A DNA stretch of 64,000 bases, taken from assembly GCA_964560135.1 (NCBI GenBank), contig CAZLKN010000008.1, forward strand, positions 1-64,000, read 5' to 3'. This DNA comes from CAZLKN01 sp964560135 (lineage in GTDB: Bacteria; Actinomycetota; JAICYB01). This document shows, one piece after another, positions 42,083-49,907 of this stretch. Within the stretch, counting starts at the first letter, position 1. Every line of letters begins with the position of its first letter. Position numbers and translations under genes: made by a program. Below the pieces are notes generated by a model that was not told the DNA's origin, did not search any database, and saw only the letters and a program-made list of their open reading frames with translations.

Positions 42083-42470
42083 CGGTTTCCTCCGGGCTCA
42101 CTCGTCTCGTCCGTAGGTACGTCTCCCAATGCCGCTGCGCCTCCTCGTACGCGAACGAGGGCGTCGGCTCCCGCGGACCCTTCACAACCCCCGATAGGAG
42201 CACGATCCGGTCCGCGTCGAAACCGAAGAACTCCCGCCCGCGTCTCGAGCCCGCATCGGCTTTCAGCTGCCACACCGCGTAGGAGCCGCACTTCTCGACG
42301 TAGCCTCCTCCGGCGTGCGGTCCCAGTTCTGCTGCCAGTTCTGCGATCCTCATCAGCTTCCCGGCGATGCGGCGCTCGTCGGGATCGCTGCTCTCATCAA
42401 GGGCATCCTCGAAGACCTCCGCGGGCTGCTCCCCGCTGTCTTCCTCGAAGTACTCCAGTCGCCAGAGCAT
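42075..42470 (-). CDS. HigB/Gp49-like toxin (RelE superfamily)
   Basis: A 131-aa protein from ATG 42470. Features of the phage Gp49/HigB group are visible: a start MLWRLEYFEEDSGEQPAEVF, GKLMRIAELAAELGPHAG, KCGSYAVWQLKADAGSRRGREFF (the usual 'L-E-R...R...Y' strand region) and VVKGPREPTP-SFAYEEAQRHWETYL. Such toxins are ribosome-dependent mRNA endonucleases. The following XRE gene overlaps its end. No ribosome site lies between the upstream inverted repeat and the ATG, so the mRNA may have a very short leader. Confidence 0.83.
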   Translation of the reverse strand: MLWRLEYFEEDSGEQPAEVFEDALDESSDPDERRIAGKLMRIAELAAELGPHAGGGYVEKCGSYAVWQLKADAGSRRGREFFGFDADRIVLLSGVVKGPREPTPSFAYEEAQRHWETYLRTRRVSPEETDE

Positions 42471-42472
42471 GG

Positions 42473-42490
42473 TATAAGCTAAACCTTATA
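42473..42490 (-). promoter_or_regulatory. Inverted-repeat operator/promoter of the HigBA-like pair
   Basis: TATAAG-GTTTAG-CTTATA on the minus strand, a perfect 6-bp inverted repeat ending 2 bp before the toxin ATG. Either half could be a -10 box. This is the place expected for an autorepressed TA promoter. Confidence 0.6.
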
Positions 42491-42745
42491 GACGTCAAAC
42501 TGGACGATGACGGATGCCGCCACTTTGGGCGAAGCGTCGTCAAGGAAGTCGCCGGGCCCGATGAGCTGACCACACACCCGGCACGGTTCGGGCACCTCGA
42601 GTTCCGAGTCGAGACATGGCCACCAGCCACCGGGCAGTGAGCTCACGGAACCGTTCGGCTCCTCCGCGTAGCAGAGCCGCGAGCAGTAGTAGAGCACTTC
42701 GACGAGGCTCCCGAGGTCGTCCTCGACATGTCGGACGTAGCGCAT
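42479..42745 (-). CDS. Small Cys-rich protein upstream of HigBA
   Basis: ATG 42745 with AAAGGAG six bases upstream gives 88 aa. It has six cysteines: a YYCSRLCY pair, a single WWPCLD, and PEPCRVCGQLI, so one or two zinc sites are likely. Acidic overall, no signal peptide. It ends inside the inverted repeat that precedes the toxin gene, 8 bp before the toxin ATG, so it may be co-transcribed. No family recognised. Confidence 0.65.
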   Translation of the reverse strand: MRYVRHVEDDLGSLVEVLYYCSRLCYAEEPNGSVSSLPGGWWPCLDSELEVPEPCRVCGQLIGPGDFLDDASPKVAASVIVQFDVYKV

Positions 42746-42876
42746 CCCCGGCTCCTTTCCGGGGAAGGCTCGAACAACGCAGGCCCTCAAGGCGGGGAAG
42801 AATGGGCCGAAAAGTAACATAGCGGGCGGTAACGACATCGCAGCCGCTCCGCGTGCGCACGGGGGATCGGGGGAAC

Positions 42877-43193
42877 GTGGCGAAGTTCAATCTCAGCCCA
42901 TATCGCATCGCACGGTTCTACTTCCACGAGTGCGACCGCTGCCTCCGCTACACTGCCACGCCCAGCGACCGTCGGGCTGAGGAAGGCGTCCCCGAGGTTC
43001 GCCGCGACGGGAGCTTCGTGACGCGACAGCTCCTGAAGGTGGCCTTATCTGGGAGGAGGTCATCCTCGACCGCCTCGGCCCCCTAGCGATCATCGCGGAC
43101 GCCGACCCCGAGACCCCCGATACAGAGACTCCTCCGAGTTGGGAGGAGTTGACCGGACGGAACCGCGTCTCTCCGAACCTCGACAGGATCTGA
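42877..43193 (+). pseudogene. Frameshifted N-terminal remnant of a RecB-like nuclease/helicase gene
   Basis: From GTG 42877 the product reads VAKFNLSPYRIARFYFHECD, then LRYTATP, very like the N-terminus of RecB/Cas4-type nuclease or nuclease-helicase proteins ('LSPSRLARYFFH-C-RYLRY'). In the original frame it stops at 43086. Shifting frame just after QLLK (about 43036) continues as GGLIWEEVILDRLGPLAIIA and then stops at 43193. The intact proteins are many hundreds of residues, and the nuclease motifs are absent. So this is a decayed stub. The resemblance is from memory and needs a search. Confidence 0.55.
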
Positions 43194-43251
43194 GTTCGTT
43201 CCATCGCATCCGCCAGGCCAGGACTCTGGATCACCAAACCTTGATTGGTGC

Positions 43252-44052
43252 TCAGCTCCACTCGAACCGGCGGACATCAAACTCACCCTCTAGCTCTCCG
43301 CGATCAGCAAGAAAGCGGCGTTCTCGTCGGCCCCACGTATCTTCGATCCAGCCTCCCAGAGCGAACGCAAAGGTCCGTACCCCTTCTTCGTCTGGCCAGA
43401 CTTCGATCTCCCGGCGCGTGATGGCTGCCGCCACCGCGCTTGTGCTGAAACCGTAGCCATCGGGGGTGCCAGGCTGGGCCCAGCCTTCTGCGACGTTCGC
43501 GAGGTGGGCGCCTTGCATCCCCCGCATCGCCAGGGTGGTTTCCCACGGCCCCGATTCACCCAGTCGTCCAATGACATGGCGCTGCAGGTCGAGCAACCAC
43601 CAAAGATGACCCACAATCCGAATCAGAAGGACGAAGCGCGTGTCCTCATGCTCCCGCACGGCGCTGCTGGCCAATCCCAGCTCCAGCCCACCGTTTCGGT
43701 GAAGGGCTACGCATCGCGACCACCTCGTCTGGTCTCCATTCCAGTCGAAGCGCACCATCGCTTCGGAGGTGGGAGAATGCCGTTGGCCCCTGGTCCATTG
43801 GGTGGCCGAACCTGTAATCGGGTCGGTGCGGTCCGCTAACCACCAGTTCCACGTGTCCTCGTCGAACTCGACGATCGTGGCTTCGGGATCGGCGGGCAGG
43901 ATCAGGAGGCGGACGAAGGCGTCCGAGTCCAGGCGCTGGGCCAGGCCCCCGGTTGCGAAGTCGTCGGCCGTGGGGTCGATCAGCTTCAGCGGCCCCCGCG
44001 CTCGGCGCCAGCGCGCCCGGAGAAGTTCGCGTTCCAGGAGGGAATCAGTCAT
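43252..44052 (-). CDS. Unrecognised partner of the DUF4062 protein
   Basis: A 266-aa protein from ATG 44052; this ATG overlaps the stop of the DUF4062 gene (ATGA), so the pair is translationally coupled. The sequence is Trp-rich (TWNWWLADRTD, GHLWWLLDLQRHV, GGWIEDTWGRRERR) with a CVALHRNGGLELGLAS strand pair. That pattern, a Cys/Val strand followed by 'NGGLE', recalls C-terminal domains of some AlbA-like defence proteins, but I do not claim the family. No signal peptide or membrane helix. Function unknown. Confidence 0.7.
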   Translation of the reverse strand: MTDSLLERELLRARWRRARGPLKLIDPTADDFATGGLAQRLDSDAFVRLLILPADPEATIVEFDEDTWNWWLADRTDPITGSATQWTRGQRHSPTSEAMVRFDWNGDQTRWSRCVALHRNGGLELGLASSAVREHEDTRFVLLIRIVGHLWWLLDLQRHVIGRLGESGPWETTLAMRGMQGAHLANVAEGWAQPGTPDGYGFSTSAVAAAITRREIEVWPDEEGVRTFAFALGGWIEDTWGRRERRFLADRGELEGEFDVRRFEWS

Positions 44053-45155
44053 CCCCGCACCTCCCGGCGTAGGAGTACAGCGAGGTCCTCGGAGATCTTG
44101 GGAGCCTCTAGGGCCAGTGCAGCCCTGTGTCGGCGCGCGGGTGTGGGGTGGACGACCGCCACGTCCTTCCCCGACATGCCCACACTCATGGAGTTCGGCT
44201 CCCGCTGGCGCTCGGCCCGCGTCTTCCAGCCAGTGTGGCTCGCTCCGGTGAGGAACGCCACGACCACGACGTCCGACAGGCGGCGGGCGTCGTCGATCTT
44301 GTCCAACGCCCAACCCGCATATCGGAGTGCACGATCAAGGCGCTCCTGGATCTCTTCGTGAAGGATCACGGGCAAGGCGTCGCGCGGATCAGCCGTCCGG
44401 GCAGGCTGGATGATCCTCAATGACCCCTGCGCGTCCAGGAACACGGACGCGTGGTCTTGCCGGAGGATGAGCGCCGAGCCCTCTACCGCAGGCTGGGTTC
44501 CTTCCTGCGGATCGAGGACGCGCCCGTCGAAGAGGGCTCTCTGCTGGAGGGCCTCCTGAAGTTCGACGCTCTCGATCTCGGCGGGACGGAGCACCTGACG
44601 CCGCGGGCCACCAACGACGACCAAGCCGAGATCGGGGCCGAACCCGAGTCCTCCACGATCGGACGGAACAAGTTCGCGAGCACGGGCGAGCATCTCCGCC
44701 TCATCCGCCGGGCCGGTGGCTTGCGCGAGCTCCCATTCGTGGAGGGCCCTGGTCACCTCGGTACGAAGGTCGTCCACACCTGTGAAGTTGTAGGTATACA
44801 CCCCACCCGCCCAGTCCCGGACATCCCGGACGAAAGCCTTCTGGTCAGGCTCCAGCTCGATGCCCCTCTGCACGAACGCGAGGACGGGGACCTGGTTGTC
44901 CACGGCCTCCTTGAACTCCTCATGGGTGGCCGAAAGGCCTGACTCCTGGCGGGCTCCATATCCGGCCCCGAGGATGACGACGACCACATCCGACGACCGG
45001 ACGGCGGCCAGACACGCCTGCCGGGGACTCGCAGGGGACGCCGAAAACTCCTCAGCGCGAACGACCTCATGCCGGAAGGTCCGCGCGGCACCATCGGCCG
45101 CGTCGCGAAGATCTTCCATCCCCGTTACGAGGGAACTGACGAACACCTTTGCCAT
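44049..45155 (-). CDS. DUF4062-domain protein
   Basis: ATG 45155 (MAKVFVSSLVTGMEDL) gives 368 aa. The N-terminal 115 residues are a DUF4062 domain: VFVSS at the start, RAEEFSASPASPRQACLAAV, SSDVVVVILGAGYG and GLSATHEEFKEAV. This resembles TIR-like nucleotide-binding folds and occurs as the N-terminal module of signalling and conflict proteins. Residues 180-368 are unrecognised (a beta-rich part, then ILHEEIQERLDRALRYAGWA and VVVVAFLTGASHTGW). It lies in the middle of a three-gene operon, 61 bp after the poly-Gly gene and overlapping the next. Confidence 0.75.
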   Translation of the reverse strand: MAKVFVSSLVTGMEDLRDAADGAARTFRHEVVRAEEFSASPASPRQACLAAVRSSDVVVVILGAGYGARQESGLSATHEEFKEAVDNQVPVLAFVQRGIELEPDQKAFVRDVRDWAGGVYTYNFTGVDDLRTEVTRALHEWELAQATGPADEAEMLARARELVPSDRGGLGFGPDLGLVVVGGPRRQVLRPAEIESVELQEALQQRALFDGRVLDPQEGTQPAVEGSALILRQDHASVFLDAQGSLRIIQPARTADPRDALPVILHEEIQERLDRALRYAGWALDKIDDARRLSDVVVVAFLTGASHTGWKTRAERQREPNSMSVGMSGKDVAVVHPTPARRHRAALALEAPKISEDLAVLLRREVRG

Positions 45156-45216
45156 TCGTTGATCACCGGTCCTTGCGGTGCTGGCTGGCACACTGAACCG
45201 AGGTCCCCGCTCGCCG

Positions 45217-45651
45217 CTAGCCCCGGCATCCGCAGCATCGGATCAGCACGGACGCTCCATGGCGGATGGCGGCCTCAAGGGAACGGTTCCGGAACTCGCG
45301 CAATGCCTGCTCTACACACGGGCCCGGAGAGCCTCCACCGCCTCCACCGCCTCCACCACCGCTGAGATTGCCGTAAGAGACCCCGAATCCCGGCGTGGTG
45401 CAGCTGATCCTCACGCCCCAGTCCGCCGCAGCGCGTGGGAGACGAGTCTGTATCTCACCGGCCATGGCACTCACCGCGGCTTCGAATCGCCTCATCTCGT
45501 CGAGCTTGTACCCGTCCACGACAACCCCGTAGCCTCGGTCGGTCCGCATCACCTTCCCGGATGAGGCTCGACCGTCGCCGTTCGCCTCCAGCGTGACGAC
45601 CGTCATCAACCCAGCCCACTCCGACTGCCCGACCCGTGGATCCGTCCTCAT
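45217..45651 (-). CDS. Poly-glycine, C-terminal Cys-rich protein
   Basis: ATG 45651 follows AAGGAG with correct spacing and gives 144 aa; two earlier in-frame ATGs lack such a site. The first 90 residues form a mixed alpha/beta domain (VVTLEANGDGRASSGKVM, YKLDEMRRFEAAVSAMAGEI). A run of about ten glycines follows (near residue 105), then a helix and the C-terminal tail SVLIRCCGCRG with three clustered Cys. The layout of a globular domain, Gly linker and Cys tail is unusual. It may be a zinc site, a sensor or a modified peptide tail. No family recognised. Confidence 0.6.
   Translation of the reverse strand: MRTDPRVGQSEWAGLMTVVTLEANGDGRASSGKVMRTDRGYGVVVDGYKLDEMRRFEAAVSAMAGEIQTRLPRAAADWGVRISCTTPGFGVSYGNLSGGGGGGGGGGSPGPCVEQALREFRNRSLEAAIRHGASVLIRCCGCRG
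45331..45360. repeat. 9-bp tandem repeat coding for poly-Gly
   Basis: About three copies of GCCTCCACC on the plus strand, coding Gly-Gly-Gly on the minus strand. Such repeats vary in length by slippage. Confidence 0.7.
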
Positions 45652-45747
45652 GTCCCTCTCCTTCATCTCTACCTGCGCGTTCGAGTGGTTATCCACACCT
45701 GGTGTCTACCACCAGCCGACGACACGCCAGGACAGATCGCAAGGTGG

Positions 45748-45777
45748 TTACGCGTCTATACCTATTCATGATAGTAT
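45748..45777 (+). promoter_or_regulatory. Putative promoter of the XRE-ImmA/IrrE module
   Basis: An AT-rich patch with TTACGC (45748-45753), an 18-bp spacer and TAGTAT (45772-45777). The same TAGTAT box appears upstream of the DUF6036 module. GTTACG and CGTAAC (45747-45752 and 45778-45783) form an inverted repeat around it. Confidence 0.4.
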
Positions 45778-45867
45778 CGTAACATCTCGCCAGGTCCTTT
45801 GCGCCGTAACCCCCCGCCGCGCTTCAATGGCCCTGAGCCCGTCCCCGTCCCGATGAGGAGGCTTAGT

Positions 45868-47103
45868 GTGGGTGATGACAACGACGTGCCCGGCCCCCGT
45901 CCCCAGGATCTCGGCCCCCGGCTGCTCGAGGCCCGGGAGGCCCGGCGTCTGTCCCAGCAGGACGTCGCCGACGTCCTCGGGGTCAGTCGCGTGCTCGTCT
46001 CCCACTGGGAGCGCGGGGAGCGCCGACCGAGCGAGCAGGTTCTCGAGCGGCTGGCCCGGCTCTACGGGATCGATCTCGCCACGCTCCTCGACCCCCACGC
46101 GGCCCTTCCCCCAGAGGATCTCGCCGAGCTCCTCTACCGCGACGCCGCGGGCGGGATCGACGCGCGCGCGCGAGCCGGCCTCCAGGACTTCGTCCACTTC
46201 CTCGACGGCTACGCCGACCTGATCGAATCCTTCGGCGCCTTCGACTTCGCCCTGCGGCACACGCCCTTCTCGCTCCGCAAGGGGTTCACCTCGAAGCAGG
46301 ACGTCCGCCGCAAGGCCGAGGAGGTCCGCGACTGGCTGCGCCTCGGCCTCGGCCCCGTCGGCGACCTCCCCGGCCTCCTCGACGAGATCGGTGTCACCCT
46401 CTACCGGGTTCCTCTCGGCTCCGACCTCGAGCGGTCGGTGTCCGGTGCCTTCCTGAACCACGGACGCCTAGGATTCTGCATCGCCGTGAACCTAGAAACA
46501 ACACCCGGACGGCAAACCTTCACCATGGCCCACGAGCTCGCCCATGCCCTCTTCCACAGCCACACGACAACGCTCATGGTCAGCTACTGGACGCGGCACG
46601 ACGAGCACGAGCGGCTTGCCGACATGTGGGCTGGCGAGTTCCTCGTCCCCACCGAGGGACTACGACGCGCCGCCGAACGCTTCGGCGTGCGGACGGTGAC
46701 CAACCCCACCGAGGTCGTCCAGCTCCAGCGGCACTTCGGCGTCTCCTACGGCATGATGCTCCTTCGCCTCCTCCAGACGCGCCTGCTGGACAAGGACGGA
46801 TACGACGAGCTGAAGACCGCGCGCCCGGTCGTCCTCGCGTCGCAGATGGGCTATCCCGTCGAGGACGACGAGTGGATGCAGGATCCGAATCGCTCCCGGC
46901 TCGAGCGATTCCCCCGGCGATTCGTCCGCATGCTCGCATCCGCGTTGCACACAGGAGACATCAGCCCCGCCTCCGCCGCCGGCCTCACGGATCTCACCCT
47001 CGACGAGATCACCGAGCTTCTCGCCGTCCCCGGCGACGGGGATACCGACGTCACCGACGAGCTTCGAGAGATGGACAATGTCCGCAGGCGAGCCGCGGGA
47101 TGA
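45868..47103 (+). CDS. XRE-ImmA/IrrE fusion (COG2856-type) antitoxin/protease
   Basis: GTG 45868 with GAGGAGG six bases upstream is the best start (411 aa); an earlier ATG at 45853 lies within the ribosome site. Residues 13-75 are an XRE helix-turn-helix (LSQQDVADVLGVSRVLVSHWERGERRPS). The centre holds the zinc peptidase motif MAHELAHALFHS near residue 221 and the downstream Glu region ERLADMWAGEFLVP. This is the ImmA/IrrE type that cleaves repressors, or acts as antitoxin. It overlaps the PIN-like gene by 26 bp, the gene pair described as COG2856-COG2402. Confidence 0.9.
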   Translation: MGDDNDVPGPRPQDLGPRLLEAREARRLSQQDVADVLGVSRVLVSHWERGERRPSEQVLERLARLYGIDLATLLDPHAALPPEDLAELLYRDAAGGIDARARAGLQDFVHFLDGYADLIESFGAFDFALRHTPFSLRKGFTSKQDVRRKAEEVRDWLRLGLGPVGDLPGLLDEIGVTLYRVPLGSDLERSVSGAFLNHGRLGFCIAVNLETTPGRQTFTMAHELAHALFHSHTTTLMVSYWTRHDEHERLADMWAGEFLVPTEGLRRAAERFGVRTVTNPTEVVQLQRHFGVSYGMMLLRLLQTRLLDKDGYDELKTARPVVLASQMGYPVEDDEWMQDPNRSRLERFPRRFVRMLASALHTGDISPASAAGLTDLTLDEITELLAVPGDGDTDVTDELREMDNVRRRAAG

Positions 47104-47698
47104 CTCTCCGGTCATCTGCGACACCGTCGTCGTCCACTACTTCGTGGCCGTCGGACGGTTCGAGCTGCTCGCCGGCGTCCTGGGGGGTGCGGTCCACGTC
47201 CCCACTGCAGTCTTCGACCCGGACGAGGACACCGATCTCGCGGACGAGGCTCTCAGCGAGCTCCGCCGCGGACTGAAGTTTCATCAGCGCCAGAGCGCCG
47301 ACACCAAGATTCCGGACCAGCGGCGGAAGCGATCGGTCGCGGCGCTGCCCCACTTCCGGAAGCTCGACGACCATGCGGCCGATGGTTCGCTCCACGCCGT
47401 CCCGCTCACGGGGGCCGAGCTCAGTCAGTTCGCGCAGCTACGGACCTTGGAGCATGTACGCCAGTTCGGCCTCAAGGCGCCTCTAGGACGTGGCGAAGCG
47501 GCGATGCTGGCCATCGCTGCGTCACGGGGATGGGGATACGCCACCGACGACAACGATGCCGTGACCGTCGGAAGAGTCCTCATCCCCGACATCCGACCGC
47601 GGCGGACCCGCAGCCTTCTGCTGGAGTGCGTGAATCGTGATCTGTGCTCGCGCGACGAGGTTGACCAGCTACCACCCGAGGCCGGCATCGCTTGGTGA
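47078..47698 (+). CDS. PIN-like domain toxin candidate (COG2402-type)
   Basis: A 206-aa protein from ATG 47078, overlapping the ImmA/IrrE gene. The PIN-like acidic residues are visible: Asp in PVICDTVVVHYFVAVGR, Glu in LGRGEAAMLAIAASRGW, and Asp-Asp in YATDDNDAV. Such proteins are thought to be Mg-dependent RNases. In the known pair, the ImmA/IrrE protein is the presumed antitoxin. The C-terminal 30 residues (DIRPRRTRSLLLECVNRDL) are a family-specific helix. Confidence 0.83.
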   Translation: MSAGEPRDDSPVICDTVVVHYFVAVGRFELLAGVLGGAVHVPTAVFDPDEDTDLADEALSELRRGLKFHQRQSADTKIPDQRRKRSVAALPHFRKLDDHAADGSLHAVPLTGAELSQFAQLRTLEHVRQFGLKAPLGRGEAAMLAIAASRGWGYATDDNDAVTVGRVLIPDIRPRRTRSLLLECVNRDLCSRDEVDQLPPEAGIAW

Positions 47699-47766
47699 GG
47701 GTACGCGAAGAATCGCGTGGAAGGAGACCACCGGTCGTGGCGACTCTGACGTAACGCCTGGGGGCC

Positions 47767-48070
47767 TTGATCGACAACATGGATCTAGACCAGGCGAACA
47801 TCGCCCGAATCGTCGGGGCAAGCGCCCGAACCGTATCACGTTGGATCAATGGGGAGGTCCGACCGCGGCCCCTCGCTCGTGAGCGTCTGCTCGAAGTACT
47901 GGCTGTCGTCGACCCTGCTCTCGCAGGTCTCGCGTCCGGAACCGGCGAACGAATGGCTCTTCACCCCAAACCCGTTGCTCGATCGTGAGAAACCTGCCGA
48001 TCTGCTGCGTTGAGGGACGGTACCGAGTAGTTCTAGGCCCGACCGATCATCTGGGCGAGTCTTCATCTAG
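47767..48070 (+). pseudogene. Decayed Xre/MbcA-like antitoxin
   Basis: Three frames together encode parts of one RES-partner antitoxin. Frame 1 gives LDQANIARIVGASARTVSRW followed by INGEVRPRPLARERLLEVLAVV, an HTH region (47767 to about 47900). Frame 2 gives NEWLFTPNPLLDREKPADLL, the typical second half, ending at TGA 48011. Frame 3 gives EGRYRVVLGPTDHLGE, the usual C-terminus. No RES toxin follows. At least two frameshifts, so it is inactive unless these are sequencing errors. The rest of 47699-48307 has no gene I can support; a CTCCCATTG...CAATGGGGAG inverted repeat is at 48253-48280. Confidence 0.65.
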
Positions 48071-48307
48071 GGCCATGCTGATCCCGCGCTCATCGAGATC
48101 ATCGAGAACTGCCGAAGACCGAGTTCGATGGAGCTTGCCGCCAAGCCACGTCGTGCTCAAGTACAATGCACTCTCCGTCCAAGCCGCGAGAACTCCCGGC
48201 GACAAGCTTCTTCGTGTTCTACCTGGTGCTCAATGAGAGGACTGCGTGCGTGCTCCCATTGTGCCTACCCTCAATGGGGAGAACAGGTCCTTCAGACGGA
48301 GCTATAG

Positions 48308-49159
48308 ATGACCGATCAGGATCCACCACTATGGGCTGAGCGCCAAGGGCGGGGGCCAAGGGCGGCCCCGCTGTCTCTGGAGCAAGCACGGCGCTTCTTC
48401 GCCGCCGTGGTTTCCGACTTCAAGCGGCGCGGCTGGTTCCAGGAAGCATTCGGGTATGAGTGCATCGACGACGGGTTCGTCCCCGGGCACCTCGGTGAAG
48501 CCGTTGAGGAGGCGATTTTCCTCGAGACTGGTCGCGACCGTGTATGGCCTGTCTCGAACCACTTCCAGATCTGGGACGAGGATACGTTGTTCGACATGGT
48601 GGAGTATCTGTATCGCAACGTGTCCGCCGGCATCGAAGAAGCAGGCCGCTACCATTCCTTCGGGGGATGCGGCTGGCATTTCCGTGAGTTCGAGTCCGAA
48701 CGAGGCCAAAGCGAATACCGGTCGCGCGTCAACGAGTTCCTCCCCAAGTACGACGAGGGGTTTGAACTAACGGAGGAGGGGACGATTGAACGGGTCTTGG
48801 GCGACACATACGTTGACCTCGCTGAGCCTCCATCTGACGGTACACCACTGCCCGAGGGCGACGAAGACGCGATTCGGAGAGCCTTGCAGAAGTTCCGTAG
48901 CCGGGATCTTGCTGTCCGGCGCGACGCGGTCAGGGACCTCGCAGATGTGCTCGAACGAAGCCGCGCGAGCATCGAGCGCCACATGTTCAGCAAGGACTCG
49001 GACAATCTCTACGAGCTCGCGAACAAGTACTGGATCCGGCACAACAAGCCCCATGAACGGCGTGATTACGACCACGAAGCCTGGTGGGATTGGATCTTTC
49101 ACCTCTACCTCGCCTCGATCCGGCTGGTACAGCGGCTCGCGGCGAGCGCAGAAAGTTGA
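48308..49159 (+). CDS. HEPN-like protein, possible abortive-infection RNase
   Basis: A 283-aa cytosolic protein. The N-terminal 160 residues are unrecognised (EQARRFFAAVVSDFKRRGWF, then HLGEAVEEAIFLETGRD). The C-terminal 100 residues are helical, with the motif R244-x4-H249 in IRHNKPHERRDYDHEAW, the R-x4-6-H signature of HEPN RNases, preceded by RRDAVRDLADVLERSRASIE. The position next to decayed TA and STAND genes fits an abortive-infection role. The fold assignment rests on this single motif and on helix pattern, so it is tentative. No paired nucleotidyltransferase is adjacent. Confidence 0.7.
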   Translation: MTDQDPPLWAERQGRGPRAAPLSLEQARRFFAAVVSDFKRRGWFQEAFGYECIDDGFVPGHLGEAVEEAIFLETGRDRVWPVSNHFQIWDEDTLFDMVEYLYRNVSAGIEEAGRYHSFGGCGWHFREFESERGQSEYRSRVNEFLPKYDEGFELTEEGTIERVLGDTYVDLAEPPSDGTPLPEGDEDAIRRALQKFRSRDLAVRRDAVRDLADVLERSRASIERHMFSKDSDNLYELANKYWIRHNKPHERRDYDHEAWWDWIFHLYLASIRLVQRLAASAES

Positions 49160-49235
49160 AGCCAGTGACCCCGATTGCGCAAGATGAATCCCCCCGTGTT
49201 TGACACAGCCTCTGACCTGCGCATTTCGTGGGGAT

Positions 49236-49907
49236 TCACTCAAGGGAGGAAGATGACTCTGTATTGGCGCGAGCTCGCTCCACCACCGCCCTCACCGCTT
49301 CCTGGTACCTACGCGCCAAGTCCGTCAACGGATGGGGATGGTCGTCGGCTGTCTCGGGAGACGGCTCGCTGGCATCCGGCACTGCCGCTTCCCATCGAGC
49401 GAGCCGATCGGCCGTCTCGGCCGCCCTGCGGAGCATGGTGACCTCGTCGTCGGTCAGATGCTTACCAAATGTCACGAGCCAGTCCTCCTCGAGCGACTCG
49501 AGGCTGGCGGAGGCGAGATCGACGAGCGTTGCGAGGATCAGCAGGTGCAGGCTGTTGAGCTGGCTGAGCATGGTGCGCTCGTGCCACGCCTCTTCCCCGA
49601 TGGTCGGTACCGAGTCCAGTAGCCGAGCCATCTCCGCTGCTCGGCGAGGTGGCCACCCATCGGGCCACGCCGAGCGGTGCTGCCACAGGCGAAGAATCGC
49701 GGTCCGTGTTTCGCGGGCCAGCCGGTCCGCATCCGCGCCCCCCTCGGCGGCTGCGGCATCGGCTCGCTTGATGAGGTCAGCGACGTGGTGGGCGAGCCAG
49801 CGGGTCAGCGTGTCGTTGGTCCGTGAAGCATCGAGTTCGGCGAGGATCTGCTCACCGAGTTCTCGTATCGCCTGCTCGTCACCAGCGGCTGATATTCCCG
49901 TCGGCAT
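49236..49907 (-). CDS. Helical partner protein of the Avs-like gene
   Basis: ATG 49907 gives 223 aa and a 29-bp overlap with the end of the upstream giant gene; TTG 49970 is an alternative with a Ser/Thr-rich extension. The protein is almost all helical (LGEQILAELDASRTNDTLTRW, HHVADLIKRADAAAAEGG, LARRYQEAVRAVVERAR) and has no membrane segment. No family recognised. The overlap means it is made from the same mRNA as the STAND protein. It may be an inhibitor, chaperone or second effector subunit. Confidence 0.65.
   Translation of the reverse strand: MPTGISAAGDEQAIRELGEQILAELDASRTNDTLTRWLAHHVADLIKRADAAAAEGGADADRLARETRTAILRLWQHRSAWPDGWPPRRAAEMARLLDSVPTIGEEAWHERTMLSQLNSLHLLILATLVDLASASLESLEEDWLVTFGKHLTDDEVTMLRRAAETADRLARWEAAVPDASEPSPETADDHPHPLTDLARRYQEAVRAVVERARANTESSSSLE

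Noticed and set aside
45799..45867. Longer N-terminus for the XRE-ImmA/IrrE protein
   Set aside because: The Pro/Arg-rich extension has no ribosome site, and the GAGGAGG just before GTG 45868 fits well.
48253..48280. Terminator before the HEPN gene
   Set aside because: The CTCCCATTG / CAATGGGGAG stem has a one-base bulge and no T tract; it could equally be an operator, so it is only mentioned.
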